Below, piece by piece: positions 8,531-17,025 of a DNA stretch of 42,649 nucleotides. Location of the stretch: positions 1 to 42,649 of the forward strand of contig JACPAB010000005.1 in NCBI GenBank assembly GCA_016181045.1. Reading direction: 5' to 3'. The notes beneath the pieces are model-generated. The model was not told the DNA's origin. It did no database searches and saw nothing but the letters and a program-made list of their open reading frames with translations. The translations under genes and the position numbers were made by a program. The stretch is from Candidatus Yanofskyibacteriota bacterium (lineage in GTDB: Bacteria > Patescibacteriota > Minisyncoccia > 2-02-FULL-40-12 > GWA2-44-9). The first letter of the stretch is position 1. The number at the start of each line of letters is the position of its first letter.

Positions 8531-9547
8531 CTATAACGAATCCGGGGTGACAAATAATTTTTTGGCTCTCTGCCAATGTTCGGGATGTCCCTGCTTGTCC
8601 AACCAGTGCCACCACTCCGCGCCCCAGAGATAAAAAGTGTCGAACCCGGTCTTGGCGGAGAACTTTATCATATTTTCAAACTTGTCCGGACCCATGCGGG
8701 CCAGTTGGATGTCCAGAGGCGTATCCACGATGGGTTGCAAAAGCCAGGGTTCGGTCTCAAGTTCGATAACCATCGCCGGCTTGGGGCCGAAAAACAAGCG
8801 GGTTAGATTATGTTTTATCCTGAAGAACGCCGGCGTTACCGGATATCGCAGAGGCCCGAGCCGCCTGTTCCAAATATACAGATACATGCTTGTCCCGAAT
8901 GCGTCGCCTCGTTTGTATGCCCCGAACCAGGTGCCGAACTCTCCGCTATCGGTAATGATTATCTTGTGAGCGGGATCCAGTTCCCGGACCAGAGCTATCT
9001 CCATATCCAAAAAGTTCTTGTCCAATTCACCGCAGGCGGAGCGTGAGAAGAATGTCAGGAACGGCTCATTCTCGACCTGCCAGTAGATCAGGTTCGGATA
9101 TTTTTTGTATCTCTGAACAACTTTTTCGATATGTTCGAGTATCTCTTTCTGTTTTTCTTCTTTGCCGAGATTAAGTGCCCAAGAGGGCTCATGGCATTCG
9201 GGCCAGCCGGGGACGCGCCGCCCGACGGCAAGAATGACATCGGCGTTCTTGTCTCTGGCCATGTCCATCTGAAAATCGAGCTCGGAGAAGTTAAACTTAT
9301 CATTCTCCGGTTCGGTCAAAGGCCAGTGAATGGAAAACCGGAAATGCCTGACGCCAAGGTCATTCAAAAGGGCAAGATAGGTTTCTTTCCAGTCGAGTTT
9401 CAGCTCATCCGCATGGAACTTGCTGAACGAAACACCGTAAGTCAGCCGTTCCGGCTTGTCCGAGAAGTTGAAAGACATCACCCAAAGAGACCCGACCAGA
9501 GCCAAGATGACTGTTAAAATTACTTTCTTCTTCGAAGTAACCATCAT
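8531..9547 (-). CDS. Glycoside hydrolase-like protein (TIM-barrel, GH5/GH39-like)
   Basis: YGVSFSKFHADELKLDWKETYLALLNDLGVRHFRFSIHWPLTEP; LIYWQVENEPFL. Confidence 0.65.
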   Translation of the reverse strand: MMVTSKKKVILTVILALVGSLWVMSFNFSDKPERLTYGVSFSKFHADELKLDWKETYLALLNDLGVRHFRFSIHWPLTEPENDKFNFSELDFQMDMARDKNADVILAVGRRVPGWPECHEPSWALNLGKEEKQKEILEHIEKVVQRYKKYPNLIYWQVENEPFLTFFSRSACGELDKNFLDMEIALVRELDPAHKIIITDSGEFGTWFGAYKRGDAFGTSMYLYIWNRRLGPLRYPVTPAFFRIKHNLTRLFFGPKPAMVIELETEPWLLQPIVDTPLDIQLARMGPDKFENMIKFSAKTGFDTFYLWGAEWWHWLDKQGHPEHWQRAKKLFVTPDSL

Positions 9548-10419
9548 TTAAATAGTAAAATAATTCCGACAACAACCAGGGCTATGCCGGAGAATTTTCT
9601 CACCAAAATTGGAAATGCGGTATCTTCGGCCAACGCCGGAACTCTGCCTCCAAGTATCAGGGAAAGAATGAGTATAAAAATGAACTGTATGCCCAGAAGA
9701 GCATTTACCAAAGCGACGTTGCCAATCTGAATGGCAAGATCAAGAAGCAGAAAGCCCAATCCGGCAATCACCTTGCCTAAAACAAAAAGGAATTTTGAAT
9801 TTATCCGAGCTTGTGCATAAGAGCCGGAAATCTCTTTTCTGGCCAAAGGAAATGGCAAAGTAAGCAGGGCGAAACAGACAAAACCAATCCTCGTCCAAAA
9901 AAATCCGTTCACAAAATCAGAAAGATCGAACGACATTTTAAGCGTCACCAGGGAAACACCGAACAACATCCCACCGACAAAAGCTTCCCACCAGACATGC
10001 TGGCCTGTCTTGCCGACCAACAAGATACCCAAGATAACTATGGCAAAAGCGACCAGGTCAACCACAAAGAAGGAACCTCCGAGCAAGAAGACGGAGAGCC
10101 CATAAGCGAAAGCTACGCTCATCACACTGACCTGTGTCGAAGCTATGGAGACATTCGTTTTGCGTATAGCCCGATATAAATATGTAAGGCCAACAAAGAA
10201 AGTGCCTCCGGAAATGAAAGCTACCGTTAAATAGGCAAGGTCTGGGATCTCGACGCCGAAAGGTATGAACACGACCACCGGCAGACTCAAGATGGCCACC
10301 CAGAATGCGTAAGCAAACGGCCGGGGAATAGCCGTGGAAAGCAGATATTTATCTATGATAAAGGCAATCGAGTTGAAGAAATAGGCAACGACAGCAAGTG
10401 AAAACCAAACGCTAATCAT
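9544..10419 (-). CDS. EamA/DMT-type membrane transporter
   Basis: About ten TM helices, EamA-like repeats; ATGA overlap with next gene. Confidence 0.65.
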   Translation of the reverse strand: MISVWFSLAVVAYFFNSIAFIIDKYLLSTAIPRPFAYAFWVAILSLPVVVFIPFGVEIPDLAYLTVAFISGGTFFVGLTYLYRAIRKTNVSIASTQVSVMSVAFAYGLSVFLLGGSFFVVDLVAFAIVILGILLVGKTGQHVWWEAFVGGMLFGVSLVTLKMSFDLSDFVNGFFWTRIGFVCFALLTLPFPLARKEISGSYAQARINSKFLFVLGKVIAGLGFLLLDLAIQIGNVALVNALLGIQFIFILILSLILGGRVPALAEDTAFPILVRKFSGIALVVVGIILLFK

Positions 10420-11552
10420 AATTTATTCTCTCTACATATTTTAGCATATTCCAGGGCCGAGGGGCGTATCTTTCTTTCAAAGGTCTTGAAATCAACCTCG
10501 ACGAGACCGAACCGCGGGCCGTAGCCGCGGGCCCACTCAAAGTTATCCAAAAGGGACCAGTACATATACCCGCGCACATCGGCGCCGTCGCGGATGGCCT
10601 GCCAGACCCACCGGAGATGTTCTTTGATGAATTTTTCTCTCAACTTATCCTTGCCGTCGGCAATGCCGTTCTCGGTCACAAAAATCGGCTTTTTTAATTT
10701 TTTAAGTTCCATCAAGCGATGGTAGATGCCTTTTGGATAGATTTCCCAGCCCATTTCCTCCATGACCAGCTGTTTGGGGAGTCCGGAAAAACTGCCCGGC
10801 AAACGGAATATGGTGTAGTACTGCAGGGCAAGGAAGTCGCAGTAGGACATAGTGTTGTTCCAAGCATAGTTATTTGTGAGGTTATTCAGCATTTTGCTTG
10901 TCCAGCCGAACATCTTACCGGCCACAAAATGGAAATTGAATTCAGAAATACCAACCTCTACATTGTGCGACGTACCCAAGGCCGGACCTTGGAGTGATTG
11001 CGGAACATTATAAATATTTTTTATCTCCTGATAGGCGAGAGTGTGGGCTTTAATTATATTCCTTCTGAACTTTAACGCGTCGAATATATTTCTTTTTTCC
11101 GGCGGCCAGATTCCCTTCAGGTACGAGTTAGATGCGACGGTTGTGGTCGCTTCATTAAAAGTTATCCACAACCCTACCCTGTCTTTTAGGAATCCACCTT
11201 TTTCCGCGAACCAAACAGGATTGGTGAAATGCCAGAGGGTTACCATCGGCTCTATCCCCCTTTCCCTCAACGCCTTGACGACATTTACATAATGATGCAT
11301 GGCTTCGTGGTCGAATCTTCCCTCTTTCGGCTCGATGCGCGACCACTCGATCGAGAAGCGATGGATGTTCTGGTTAAGTTTTTTGGCAATATCAAAATCT
11401 TCTTCGTAGCGGTTGTAACTGTCGCAGGCCTTGCCGGAACGAAATTCTTCGGGCCGGGCTTTTTCCCACTCCGACCAGTCATTATAGTTATTGCCTTCTA
11501 TCTGGTGAGCCGACGTGGCGCTCCCCCACTTAAATCCGACGGGAAATTTCAT
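10416..11552 (-). CDS. Family 1 glycoside hydrolase (beta-glucosidase)
   Basis: FPVGFKWGSATSAHQIEG, ITFNEATTT, FVTENGIADG, GYMYWSLLDNFEWARGYGPRFGLVEVD. Confidence 0.95.
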   Translation of the reverse strand: MKFPVGFKWGSATSAHQIEGNNYNDWSEWEKARPEEFRSGKACDSYNRYEEDFDIAKKLNQNIHRFSIEWSRIEPKEGRFDHEAMHHYVNVVKALRERGIEPMVTLWHFTNPVWFAEKGGFLKDRVGLWITFNEATTTVASNSYLKGIWPPEKRNIFDALKFRRNIIKAHTLAYQEIKNIYNVPQSLQGPALGTSHNVEVGISEFNFHFVAGKMFGWTSKMLNNLTNNYAWNNTMSYCDFLALQYYTIFRLPGSFSGLPKQLVMEEMGWEIYPKGIYHRLMELKKLKKPIFVTENGIADGKDKLREKFIKEHLRWVWQAIRDGADVRGYMYWSLLDNFEWARGYGPRFGLVEVDFKTFERKIRPSALEYAKICRENKL

Positions 11553-11555
11553 ATT

Positions 11556-12059
11556 CTATTTCTTGGGGTCTTGAGCCGCAAGGAGTTCAACTTCAAAAAT
11601 AAGAGTGGCGTTCGGAGGTATCGGGCCTATTCCTCTTTCACCATAGCCCAAAGAAGGAGGAATTATCAATTTGCGCTTGCCGCCGACTTTCATGCCTTGG
11701 ACACCAAGTTCCCAGCCCTGGATGACCTGTCCCGCCCCGAGCACGAACTGGAACGGCTCCCCGCGGTCGTATGAGCTGTCGAATTTTGTTCCGTTTTCAA
11801 GTGTGCCGGAATAATGCATCGTCAGTCCCTGGCCGAGACGGACTTCTGGTCCGGTCCCAACTTTCAAGTCCTGAATTTGTAATCCGTTTTCCATTTTTAT
11901 CGGTGTACTTGCCGGTCCGCCAGCTGGCGGAGGTGTCGGCGTGGCTGTTGCGGGAACCACCAGGCCTTCCGGCGCGTTGTTCCCCTTACGGGTAAAAAGC
12001 CAGACCCCGAGTCCGACAAAGATTATTATTAAAAAAAAGGCAAAAACTGTTTTAGTCAT
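11556..12059 (-). CDS. FKBP-type peptidyl-prolyl cis-trans isomerase, membrane anchored
   Basis: [71 protein letters not shown]. Confidence 0.95.
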   Translation of the reverse strand: MTKTVFAFFLIIIFVGLGVWLFTRKGNNAPEGLVVPATATPTPPPAGGPASTPIKMENGLQIQDLKVGTGPEVRLGQGLTMHYSGTLENGTKFDSSYDRGEPFQFVLGAGQVIQGWELGVQGMKVGGKRKLIIPPSLGYGERGIGPIPPNATLIFEVELLAAQDPKK

Positions 12060-12071
12060 TCTGAGAGTTTA

Positions 12072-13025
12072 TCAGAGAGGCCTTGGTTTTTCAATCTTGA
12101 AGAAATCCGGGTCAATAGCGCGTTCAAAGCAAGCGTGGCCCGTACTATGCTGCCATGTTTCTACCTTGCCACCTGGATAGGGATACGACATCGGGAGCGC
12201 CGGCATGGGTTTTATCCTGCCATTGTTATTTTCATTGCTTGATGTCTCAAAGGTGGCGCACAGCTGGAATTTTAAGTCGCCCATTACCCGGTATTCGTAG
12301 GCATTGCCGGTTTTCGGATCCACCGGAACGACTACGCCCAAAAGGTCGTCGGTGAGTTCACCCAGATTGCCGGGCAAAGCGCTTTTGTTCTGCCAATAAC
12401 TTATGACGTGGCTCTGGATGACCGAAAGGTCCTGAACCCTACGCTCATCGAATCTTTCCGTGCGCCGGCTTGTAGGGCTTCCGGCCACAAAGAATCCGAA
12501 TACTACGGCCGCCAACACCACAACAATAACAACCCATGGAAAAGCGCGAGGGAATTTATCCGACTTTAATTCCTTGAAGTAATAGTAGAATACCGAACCG
12601 GCGATAAAGAATATGGTCAGGACTTTCAATATGAACCGGGCCGTTATCTCGCCCTCAAGAAAAGTATTCAACAACGCCACCAGGTCCCCTATTATCGTGA
12701 GACCGGCGGCAAAAACGGTCAGATACAAAAGCCACTTCCTTATCTTCAGTTCTTTCTTTTCCGGATTGGCTTCCATGTCGCGCCTCAAAAACCTGGACGC
12801 CCAGATATAAACCGGAAAAACCACGATAACGAATGCTAAGGACTGGCGGATGGTGCCGAGATAGGCCGATGTCGGCATGTAGTAGTCGGCCAGTACGTCC
12901 GGGAAGTAAATATTTATATACTGGAAAACCAAGATACCGAAATATACCGCGCTGACCACGAGAGTGACTATCGACAAGAGATATAAAAATACGTCGCGAG
13001 GAAGGTTTTTAGTTGTTTCGGACAT
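12072..13025 (-). CDS. DUF5671-like membrane protein
   Basis: MSETTKNLPRDVFLYLLSIVTLVVSAVYFGILVFQYIN; multiple TM helices. Confidence 0.6.
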   Translation of the reverse strand: MSETTKNLPRDVFLYLLSIVTLVVSAVYFGILVFQYINIYFPDVLADYYMPTSAYLGTIRQSLAFVIVVFPVYIWASRFLRRDMEANPEKKELKIRKWLLYLTVFAAGLTIIGDLVALLNTFLEGEITARFILKVLTIFFIAGSVFYYYFKELKSDKFPRAFPWVVIVVVLAAVVFGFFVAGSPTSRRTERFDERRVQDLSVIQSHVISYWQNKSALPGNLGELTDDLLGVVVPVDPKTGNAYEYRVMGDLKFQLCATFETSSNENNNGRIKPMPALPMSYPYPGGKVETWQHSTGHACFERAIDPDFFKIEKPRPL

Positions 13026-13038
13026 AAATGTTGGGTAT

Positions 13039-13491
13039 TTATTTAAACACTTTGATTTTAACTCCGGTTTTCTTCGACAGGTCCAATACCGCCTTCGACA
13101 ACCCATAGCGGCTTGAATAAAACTGCTTATAAACAACACCTTGAATTCCGGCGTTGACCATCATCTTGAAACAATCGTAGCAGGGCGAGACGGTCAAATA
13201 TATTATAGCCCCTTCGATGGGCGCCCCGTTGCGGGCGGCCTGGGCGATAGCGTTGGCTTCGGCATGGACGGTTCGGATGCAGTGGCCATCAACAATCTCG
13301 TGGCCGACATCATCGCAATGCGGCAAGCCGCGGGGAGCGCCGTTATATCCGGTGGAAAGAATAACCTTATTCTTGGTTATGACGGCCCCGACGTGAGCCC
13401 TGTCGCAGGTCGAACGTGAGCCGACTATCTCGGCAATTTTTAAAAAATACTCGTCCCATGTCGGACGTTTGGATATAAGTTTCTTTTTCAT
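13039..13491 (-). CDS. Deoxycytidylate (dCMP) deaminase family protein
   Basis: RPTWDEYFLKIAEIVGSRSTCDRAHVGAVI, CIRTVHAEANAIAQAARNG, SPCYDCFKMMVNAG zinc motifs. Confidence 0.92.
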   Translation of the reverse strand: MKKKLISKRPTWDEYFLKIAEIVGSRSTCDRAHVGAVITKNKVILSTGYNGAPRGLPHCDDVGHEIVDGHCIRTVHAEANAIAQAARNGAPIEGAIIYLTVSPCYDCFKMMVNAGIQGVVYKQFYSSRYGLSKAVLDLSKKTGVKIKVFK

Positions 13492-13511
13492 ATGGACCGA
13501 AAATGCCCTAT

Positions 13512-13754
13512 TTATTGAGCGAGGTCAAGCGTTTCCAACTGCTGTTCAAGTTCGTCGAGTTCCGCATCAAGCTTGAGGACTTCGTTGATGTCGCGGGAGC
13601 CGTGGCCGCTTCTTACCAGCGGAGCCATTGAACTGCTTAAATATTCGTATTCACTCCCGGCTTCCTGGATCTGCAGAAAAAGAGATGCGGCCGAACCAAA
13701 AATAGCAATCATCGCTAAAGCAAAATAGAAATCGAATTTGAACCCTTCTTGCAT
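13512..13754 (-). CDS. Hypothetical small membrane protein
   Basis: MQEGFKFDFYFALAMIAIFGSAASLFLQIQ; start trimmed from the ORF track. Confidence 0.4.
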   Translation of the reverse strand: MQEGFKFDFYFALAMIAIFGSAASLFLQIQEAGSEYEYLSSSMAPLVRSGHGSRDINEVLKLDAELDELEQQLETLDLAQ

Positions 13755-13840
13755 ACATATTATTATACCACGACATCTCATTGACCCGCCTTGTAAAAAG
13801 TGTATAATTTTAGCCACATACTTTTACAAGAGGGCTTATT

Positions 13841-14572
13841 GTGGGGAGCAAAAAAGTAGAAATTTGGTCCCATCAAGGCAAAGTCGTGCCCCTGTCGCCG
13901 GGCAACCGCCTGGCTGATTTTGAAGACGCCGTCGAGGAATGCGCCGACGGTGTCGAGACCGACGTGGGTTTCGTCAAAGTCGGCTCCGATAAAGAAATTT
14001 TTATTTATCATCCCGGACAAAGGTTTTCCGCCCTCCGCTTGGGCGAATTTGTGGAATTCCTGAAAAAGCACCCCCGTCTGGAATGCTTTCTGGACATCAA
14101 ACAGAACGACCTCCAGCTGGTGAAAACGGCGATAAAGAGCATTGTCGATAACCGTCTCCAGAACAGGGTGTATTTCACTTTTTGCCAGGTCCGATTGCCG
14201 TGGTTGGGATTGGAAACATCAGGCAAACTTCTTCTTCAGGCGAAACTGTTCGAACCGCGCATCAAAACCCACTTGATGGCCACCTTCCCGTTCTCTCTGC
14301 CCCGCTTAGTAGAGAAATACCATCCGGATTTTATATCATTCGGCTGGCTCGAGGACTGGTTGAGCCGGTTCTTCTTCAAAGGAATAATCATTCCCTTCTT
14401 CAACTTTCCAAAACAAATACGAGAAACCCAAAAAATGGGTGTGCGCGTTCTGGCCGGAATATTCAACCGGGAAGAAGACATCCGCTATTTCGCCGACATG
14501 GGCATCGATGCCATTATGACCGAAAACATCGGTGCGGCATTCAAGATATTGGAAAAACCCAAAGCCCCTTAA
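13841..14572 (+). CDS. Glycerophosphodiester phosphodiesterase family protein
   Basis: IWSHQGKVVPLSPGNRLADFEDAVEECADGVETDVGFVKVG...IYHPG; GDPD pattern; GTG start. Confidence 0.8.
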   Translation: MGSKKVEIWSHQGKVVPLSPGNRLADFEDAVEECADGVETDVGFVKVGSDKEIFIYHPGQRFSALRLGEFVEFLKKHPRLECFLDIKQNDLQLVKTAIKSIVDNRLQNRVYFTFCQVRLPWLGLETSGKLLLQAKLFEPRIKTHLMATFPFSLPRLVEKYHPDFISFGWLEDWLSRFFFKGIIIPFFNFPKQIRETQKMGVRVLAGIFNREEDIRYFADMGIDAIMTENIGAAFKILEKPKAP

Positions 14573-14579
14573 CGGGGCT
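14563..14579 (+). terminator. Candidate intrinsic terminator
   Basis: AGCCCC TTAAC GGGGCT hairpin at the stop of the GDPD gene, followed by a T-rich tract. Confidence 0.45.
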
Positions 14580-14596
14580 CTTAGATTGCTTTTTGC

Positions 14597-14812
14597 TTAG
14601 AGATTATTCAGGTCTTGGTCTATCGCTTTGAACTCGGCATCGAGATCCTGGCCAGCATCAATGCTGTTAAGCTCCTCGATGTCGGCATCGGTCCGGGCGG
14701 CCGGTGGTAGGGTTGGCGCGCTTGCCGTTTCAGAACGGGACATCCACCACCAACCCATTACTGCGGCTACTGCCGCTACGACGATAACAACGGCTATGAT
14801 TATTTTATTCAT
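14597..14812 (-). CDS. Hypothetical small single-TM protein
   Basis: MNKIIIAVVIVVAAVAAVMGWWWMSRSE. Confidence 0.5.
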   Translation of the reverse strand: MNKIIIAVVIVVAAVAAVMGWWWMSRSETASAPTLPPAARTDADIEELNSIDAGQDLDAEFKAIDQDLNNL

Positions 14813-14927
14813 CCCGTTAGAAGTAGTGCAAAGCACGAATTACCACCGTGCGGTGCCATACTGTATTAATTGTTATTTTGGTGATATTCATATTCTTCGG
14901 ACCCGTCAGGGCTACTTCTAACGGGAT
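14811..14927. repeat. Element bounded by 16-nt perfect inverted repeats ATCCCGTTAGAAGTAG / CTACTTCTAACGGGAT
   Basis: Read directly; related pair at 20966-21047. Confidence 0.8.
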
Positions 14928-14951
14928 TCATGATATTTTTTTAATAATTTA

Positions 14952-15836
14952 TTACTGAACCGGTGTCGGCGACGGACTTTCGGTCGGTAATGGTGTTGGT
15001 GACGGAGAAACCTTCGGGCTCGGTGACGGCCTGATTATCTGGCCTAAGGCCACTGCCACCTTCCTTACCGCCTCATGCGCCGCCTTGACCGCATCCTGCA
15101 CAACCTTCAAATCGGCGCGGAGTGACTGCCTGGCCTCTCCCACCCTATTCTTCAAGGTTGCCTCGTCGGTCACGTTGATAGTATATGTCTTGCCGGCCTG
15201 GGCTTCTATCGCCGCGCGGGCTTCCCTGATGGCATTCACGGCCTGGTCGATTGCGGCAACCACGACCGAAACATCGGCGCCAGCGGCTTTGGCTTTCTCA
15301 GTTCTTTCGCTAACTCTGTTCAAAACCCCCTCGACCTTGTCGAGGACTTCGGTAAAGTGCTTGACCATCCTGGCGTTGAGTTCGTCCATCGATTTGTCTA
15401 TTCTCTCCACGACCTGTTTCTTCCGCTCGTCCTTTATCTTCTCCAAACGCTCTTTGAGCTCCGTTCTTTTTTCTTTTATCCTTTCCTCGAGCTGTTTCTT
15501 TTCTTCCCGGACCTTGTCCTGGAATTCCTCTTTGCGCACCTTAAGCTCTTCGGTCCTGGCCTTTATGTCTTCTTTGGCGGTTTCGGTTCTCTTTTTGATG
15601 AGTTCCCTCTCCGCTTCGATGGCGCTTTTAGCATCCCGGCGAACATCTTTGATTTCCGTCTTGGCGTTTGTCCGGATGTCCTTTATCTGCGTCTTGATAG
15701 GCGCGACCACCTTTTTTACGGCGTCACGGACACCTGAATTTGGTGTCGTGGTTGGTGTTTCTTCCGCTCTGGCCGCCGAAACCAACACCAAAGCGCCGAC
15801 CAAAATGGCTACTAATAAAAGGTATGATTTTTTCAT
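14952..15836 (-). CDS. Secreted coiled-coil protein with Pro/Ser/Thr-rich C-terminus
   Basis: Signal peptide; long Lys/Glu-rich helical region; PSPSPKVSPSPTPLPTESPSPTPVQ tail. Confidence 0.7.
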   Translation of the reverse strand: MKKSYLLLVAILVGALVLVSAARAEETPTTTPNSGVRDAVKKVVAPIKTQIKDIRTNAKTEIKDVRRDAKSAIEAERELIKKRTETAKEDIKARTEELKVRKEEFQDKVREEKKQLEERIKEKRTELKERLEKIKDERKKQVVERIDKSMDELNARMVKHFTEVLDKVEGVLNRVSERTEKAKAAGADVSVVVAAIDQAVNAIREARAAIEAQAGKTYTINVTDEATLKNRVGEARQSLRADLKVVQDAVKAAHEAVRKVAVALGQIIRPSPSPKVSPSPTPLPTESPSPTPVQ

Positions 15837-15895
15837 ATACCTAATTCTAAAACTTATAAGCGGCCGGGGTCAAGGGCATATATGAGCAATGAAAA

Positions 15896-15918
15896 AGCGG
15901 TCGCCTTTGGCGACCGCT
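15896..15918 (-). terminator. Intrinsic terminator
   Basis: AGCGGTCGCC TTT GGCGACCGCT followed by TTTTT on the minus strand. Confidence 0.75.
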
Positions 15919-16405
15919 ACAACTGCAGGTGTTCCGGCATTTTTTCCATGAGCCGGTCAAGCCCGTCGATATCACCGGCCTGCGCAAGACGATGGAATTG
16001 GTGAGCCAGTTCGGCCAGCTCCTCCTGATAGGAGATGCCGAGCATCCCGCACACCAGCTGGCTGACATCCCAGCAGACCTGTTCTTCGTCAACGCCTGTC
16101 GGATAATGCCAAATGGACGGATTATCCTTCAGGAAGTGGCACCAGCCGTGCGCTACTTCGTGGAACATGAAGGTGGCGAAGTCCTCAAAAGTTTGGACTT
16201 CCATATTGCCGGGATAACTTGCCCGCTCCCTCTTGTCGCTCCACCCCCAGATATCGGCAGTCGCCATTCTGGCGATATGCCGGAACATTCTCCATGTCCC
16301 CCGGATAGGATGTCCGAAAATCCTGCTGCCGTATTCATCCAGGGCCGGAGAATCTTGAACCCGATACATCGCTTTTACAAGACGGCGCTTGTACTTGCGG
16401 TTCAT
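15917..16405 (-). CDS. Hypothetical protein with HExxH metalloprotease-like motif
   Basis: FATFMFHEVAHGWCHFLKDN. Confidence 0.55.
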   Translation of the reverse strand: MNRKYKRRLVKAMYRVQDSPALDEYGSRIFGHPIRGTWRMFRHIARMATADIWGWSDKRERASYPGNMEVQTFEDFATFMFHEVAHGWCHFLKDNPSIWHYPTGVDEEQVCWDVSQLVCGMLGISYQEELAELAHQFHRLAQAGDIDGLDRLMEKMPEHLQL

Positions 16406-16503
16406 GGCTTTTCTCCTTTTTTGAAGACCATTAAAATTGTAAGAACTTAAGAGTAGTTATAACGGATGTGAGAGTAAATGTAAAACCGCCAAGAAAAAAA
16501 CAA

Positions 16504-16520
16504 ATCCCCTTCTTGGGGAT
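16504..16520 (-). terminator. Intrinsic terminator
   Basis: ATCCCC TTCTT GGGGAT followed by TTGTTTTTTT on the minus strand. Confidence 0.7.
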
Positions 16521-16522
16521 CG

Positions 16523-16921
16523 CTACCCTCTCTTATATTCGAAAGAAATGTGCGGATGGGCTTTGACGAGTTTGTCGAACGAGTCAACATCTCCCAGCAT
16601 TCTCAAGACCTCTCCGAATATGCGCTGATCGCTCATTTGGCCATGGTGGTATTTCACACCCTCGGGCCTCGTATCCCCGCGCAGTATTACATACAGCACG
16701 ATTCTCGGATCTAGAATATATTCCGGACCGCGTAATTCAATTCCTGAATATTTCGCTATCTCCCTGACTTGACCTACTCTGGACTGAATCGAGCCGCTGT
16801 TCTCGAACACGATGATTCGGCACATGTCGGGCATCCTACCGATGGCGCTCCGAAAATCCGTTTCATTGATAATTCCACCCAATTCCAGATAACACCGGTA
16901 ACCGACTTCGGCCCCGCTCAT
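16523..16921 (-). CDS. Hypothetical protein
   Basis: 132 aa ORF with terminator downstream. Confidence 0.45.
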   Translation of the reverse strand: MSGAEVGYRCYLELGGIINETDFRSAIGRMPDMCRIIVFENSGSIQSRVGQVREIAKYSGIELRGPEYILDPRIVLYVILRGDTRPEGVKYHHGQMSDQRIFGEVLRMLGDVDSFDKLVKAHPHISFEYKRG

Positions 16922-16994
16922 ACATATTCCTTTTTAAACAACCCTACGCACACACTATCACAACCGATTCTAATAGAAAAACAATTGTGGATAA

Positions 16995-17019
16995 CTTTCG
17001 GGTTTCTTTCGGGTATAAT
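16995..17019 (+). promoter_or_regulatory. Candidate promoter/operator of the LexA-methyltransferase gene
   Basis: Direct repeats CTTTCGGGT at 16995-17003 and 17006-17014 (11-nt phase) overlapping -10 TATAAT at 17014-17019; ATG at 17026. Confidence 0.5.
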
Positions 17020-17025
17020 AAAAGT

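Noticed and set aside
11916-11931. TCCGCCAGCTGGCGGA palindrome in the FKBP gene
   Set aside because: Encodes a PPAGG linker; a single GC-rich copy in the window, so may be chance; not enough to call a repeat.
15085-15885. 266-aa plus-strand ORF
   Set aside because: Antisense of the coiled-coil protein; Ser/Phe/Leu-rich composition is the expected mirror of Lys/Glu-rich codons.
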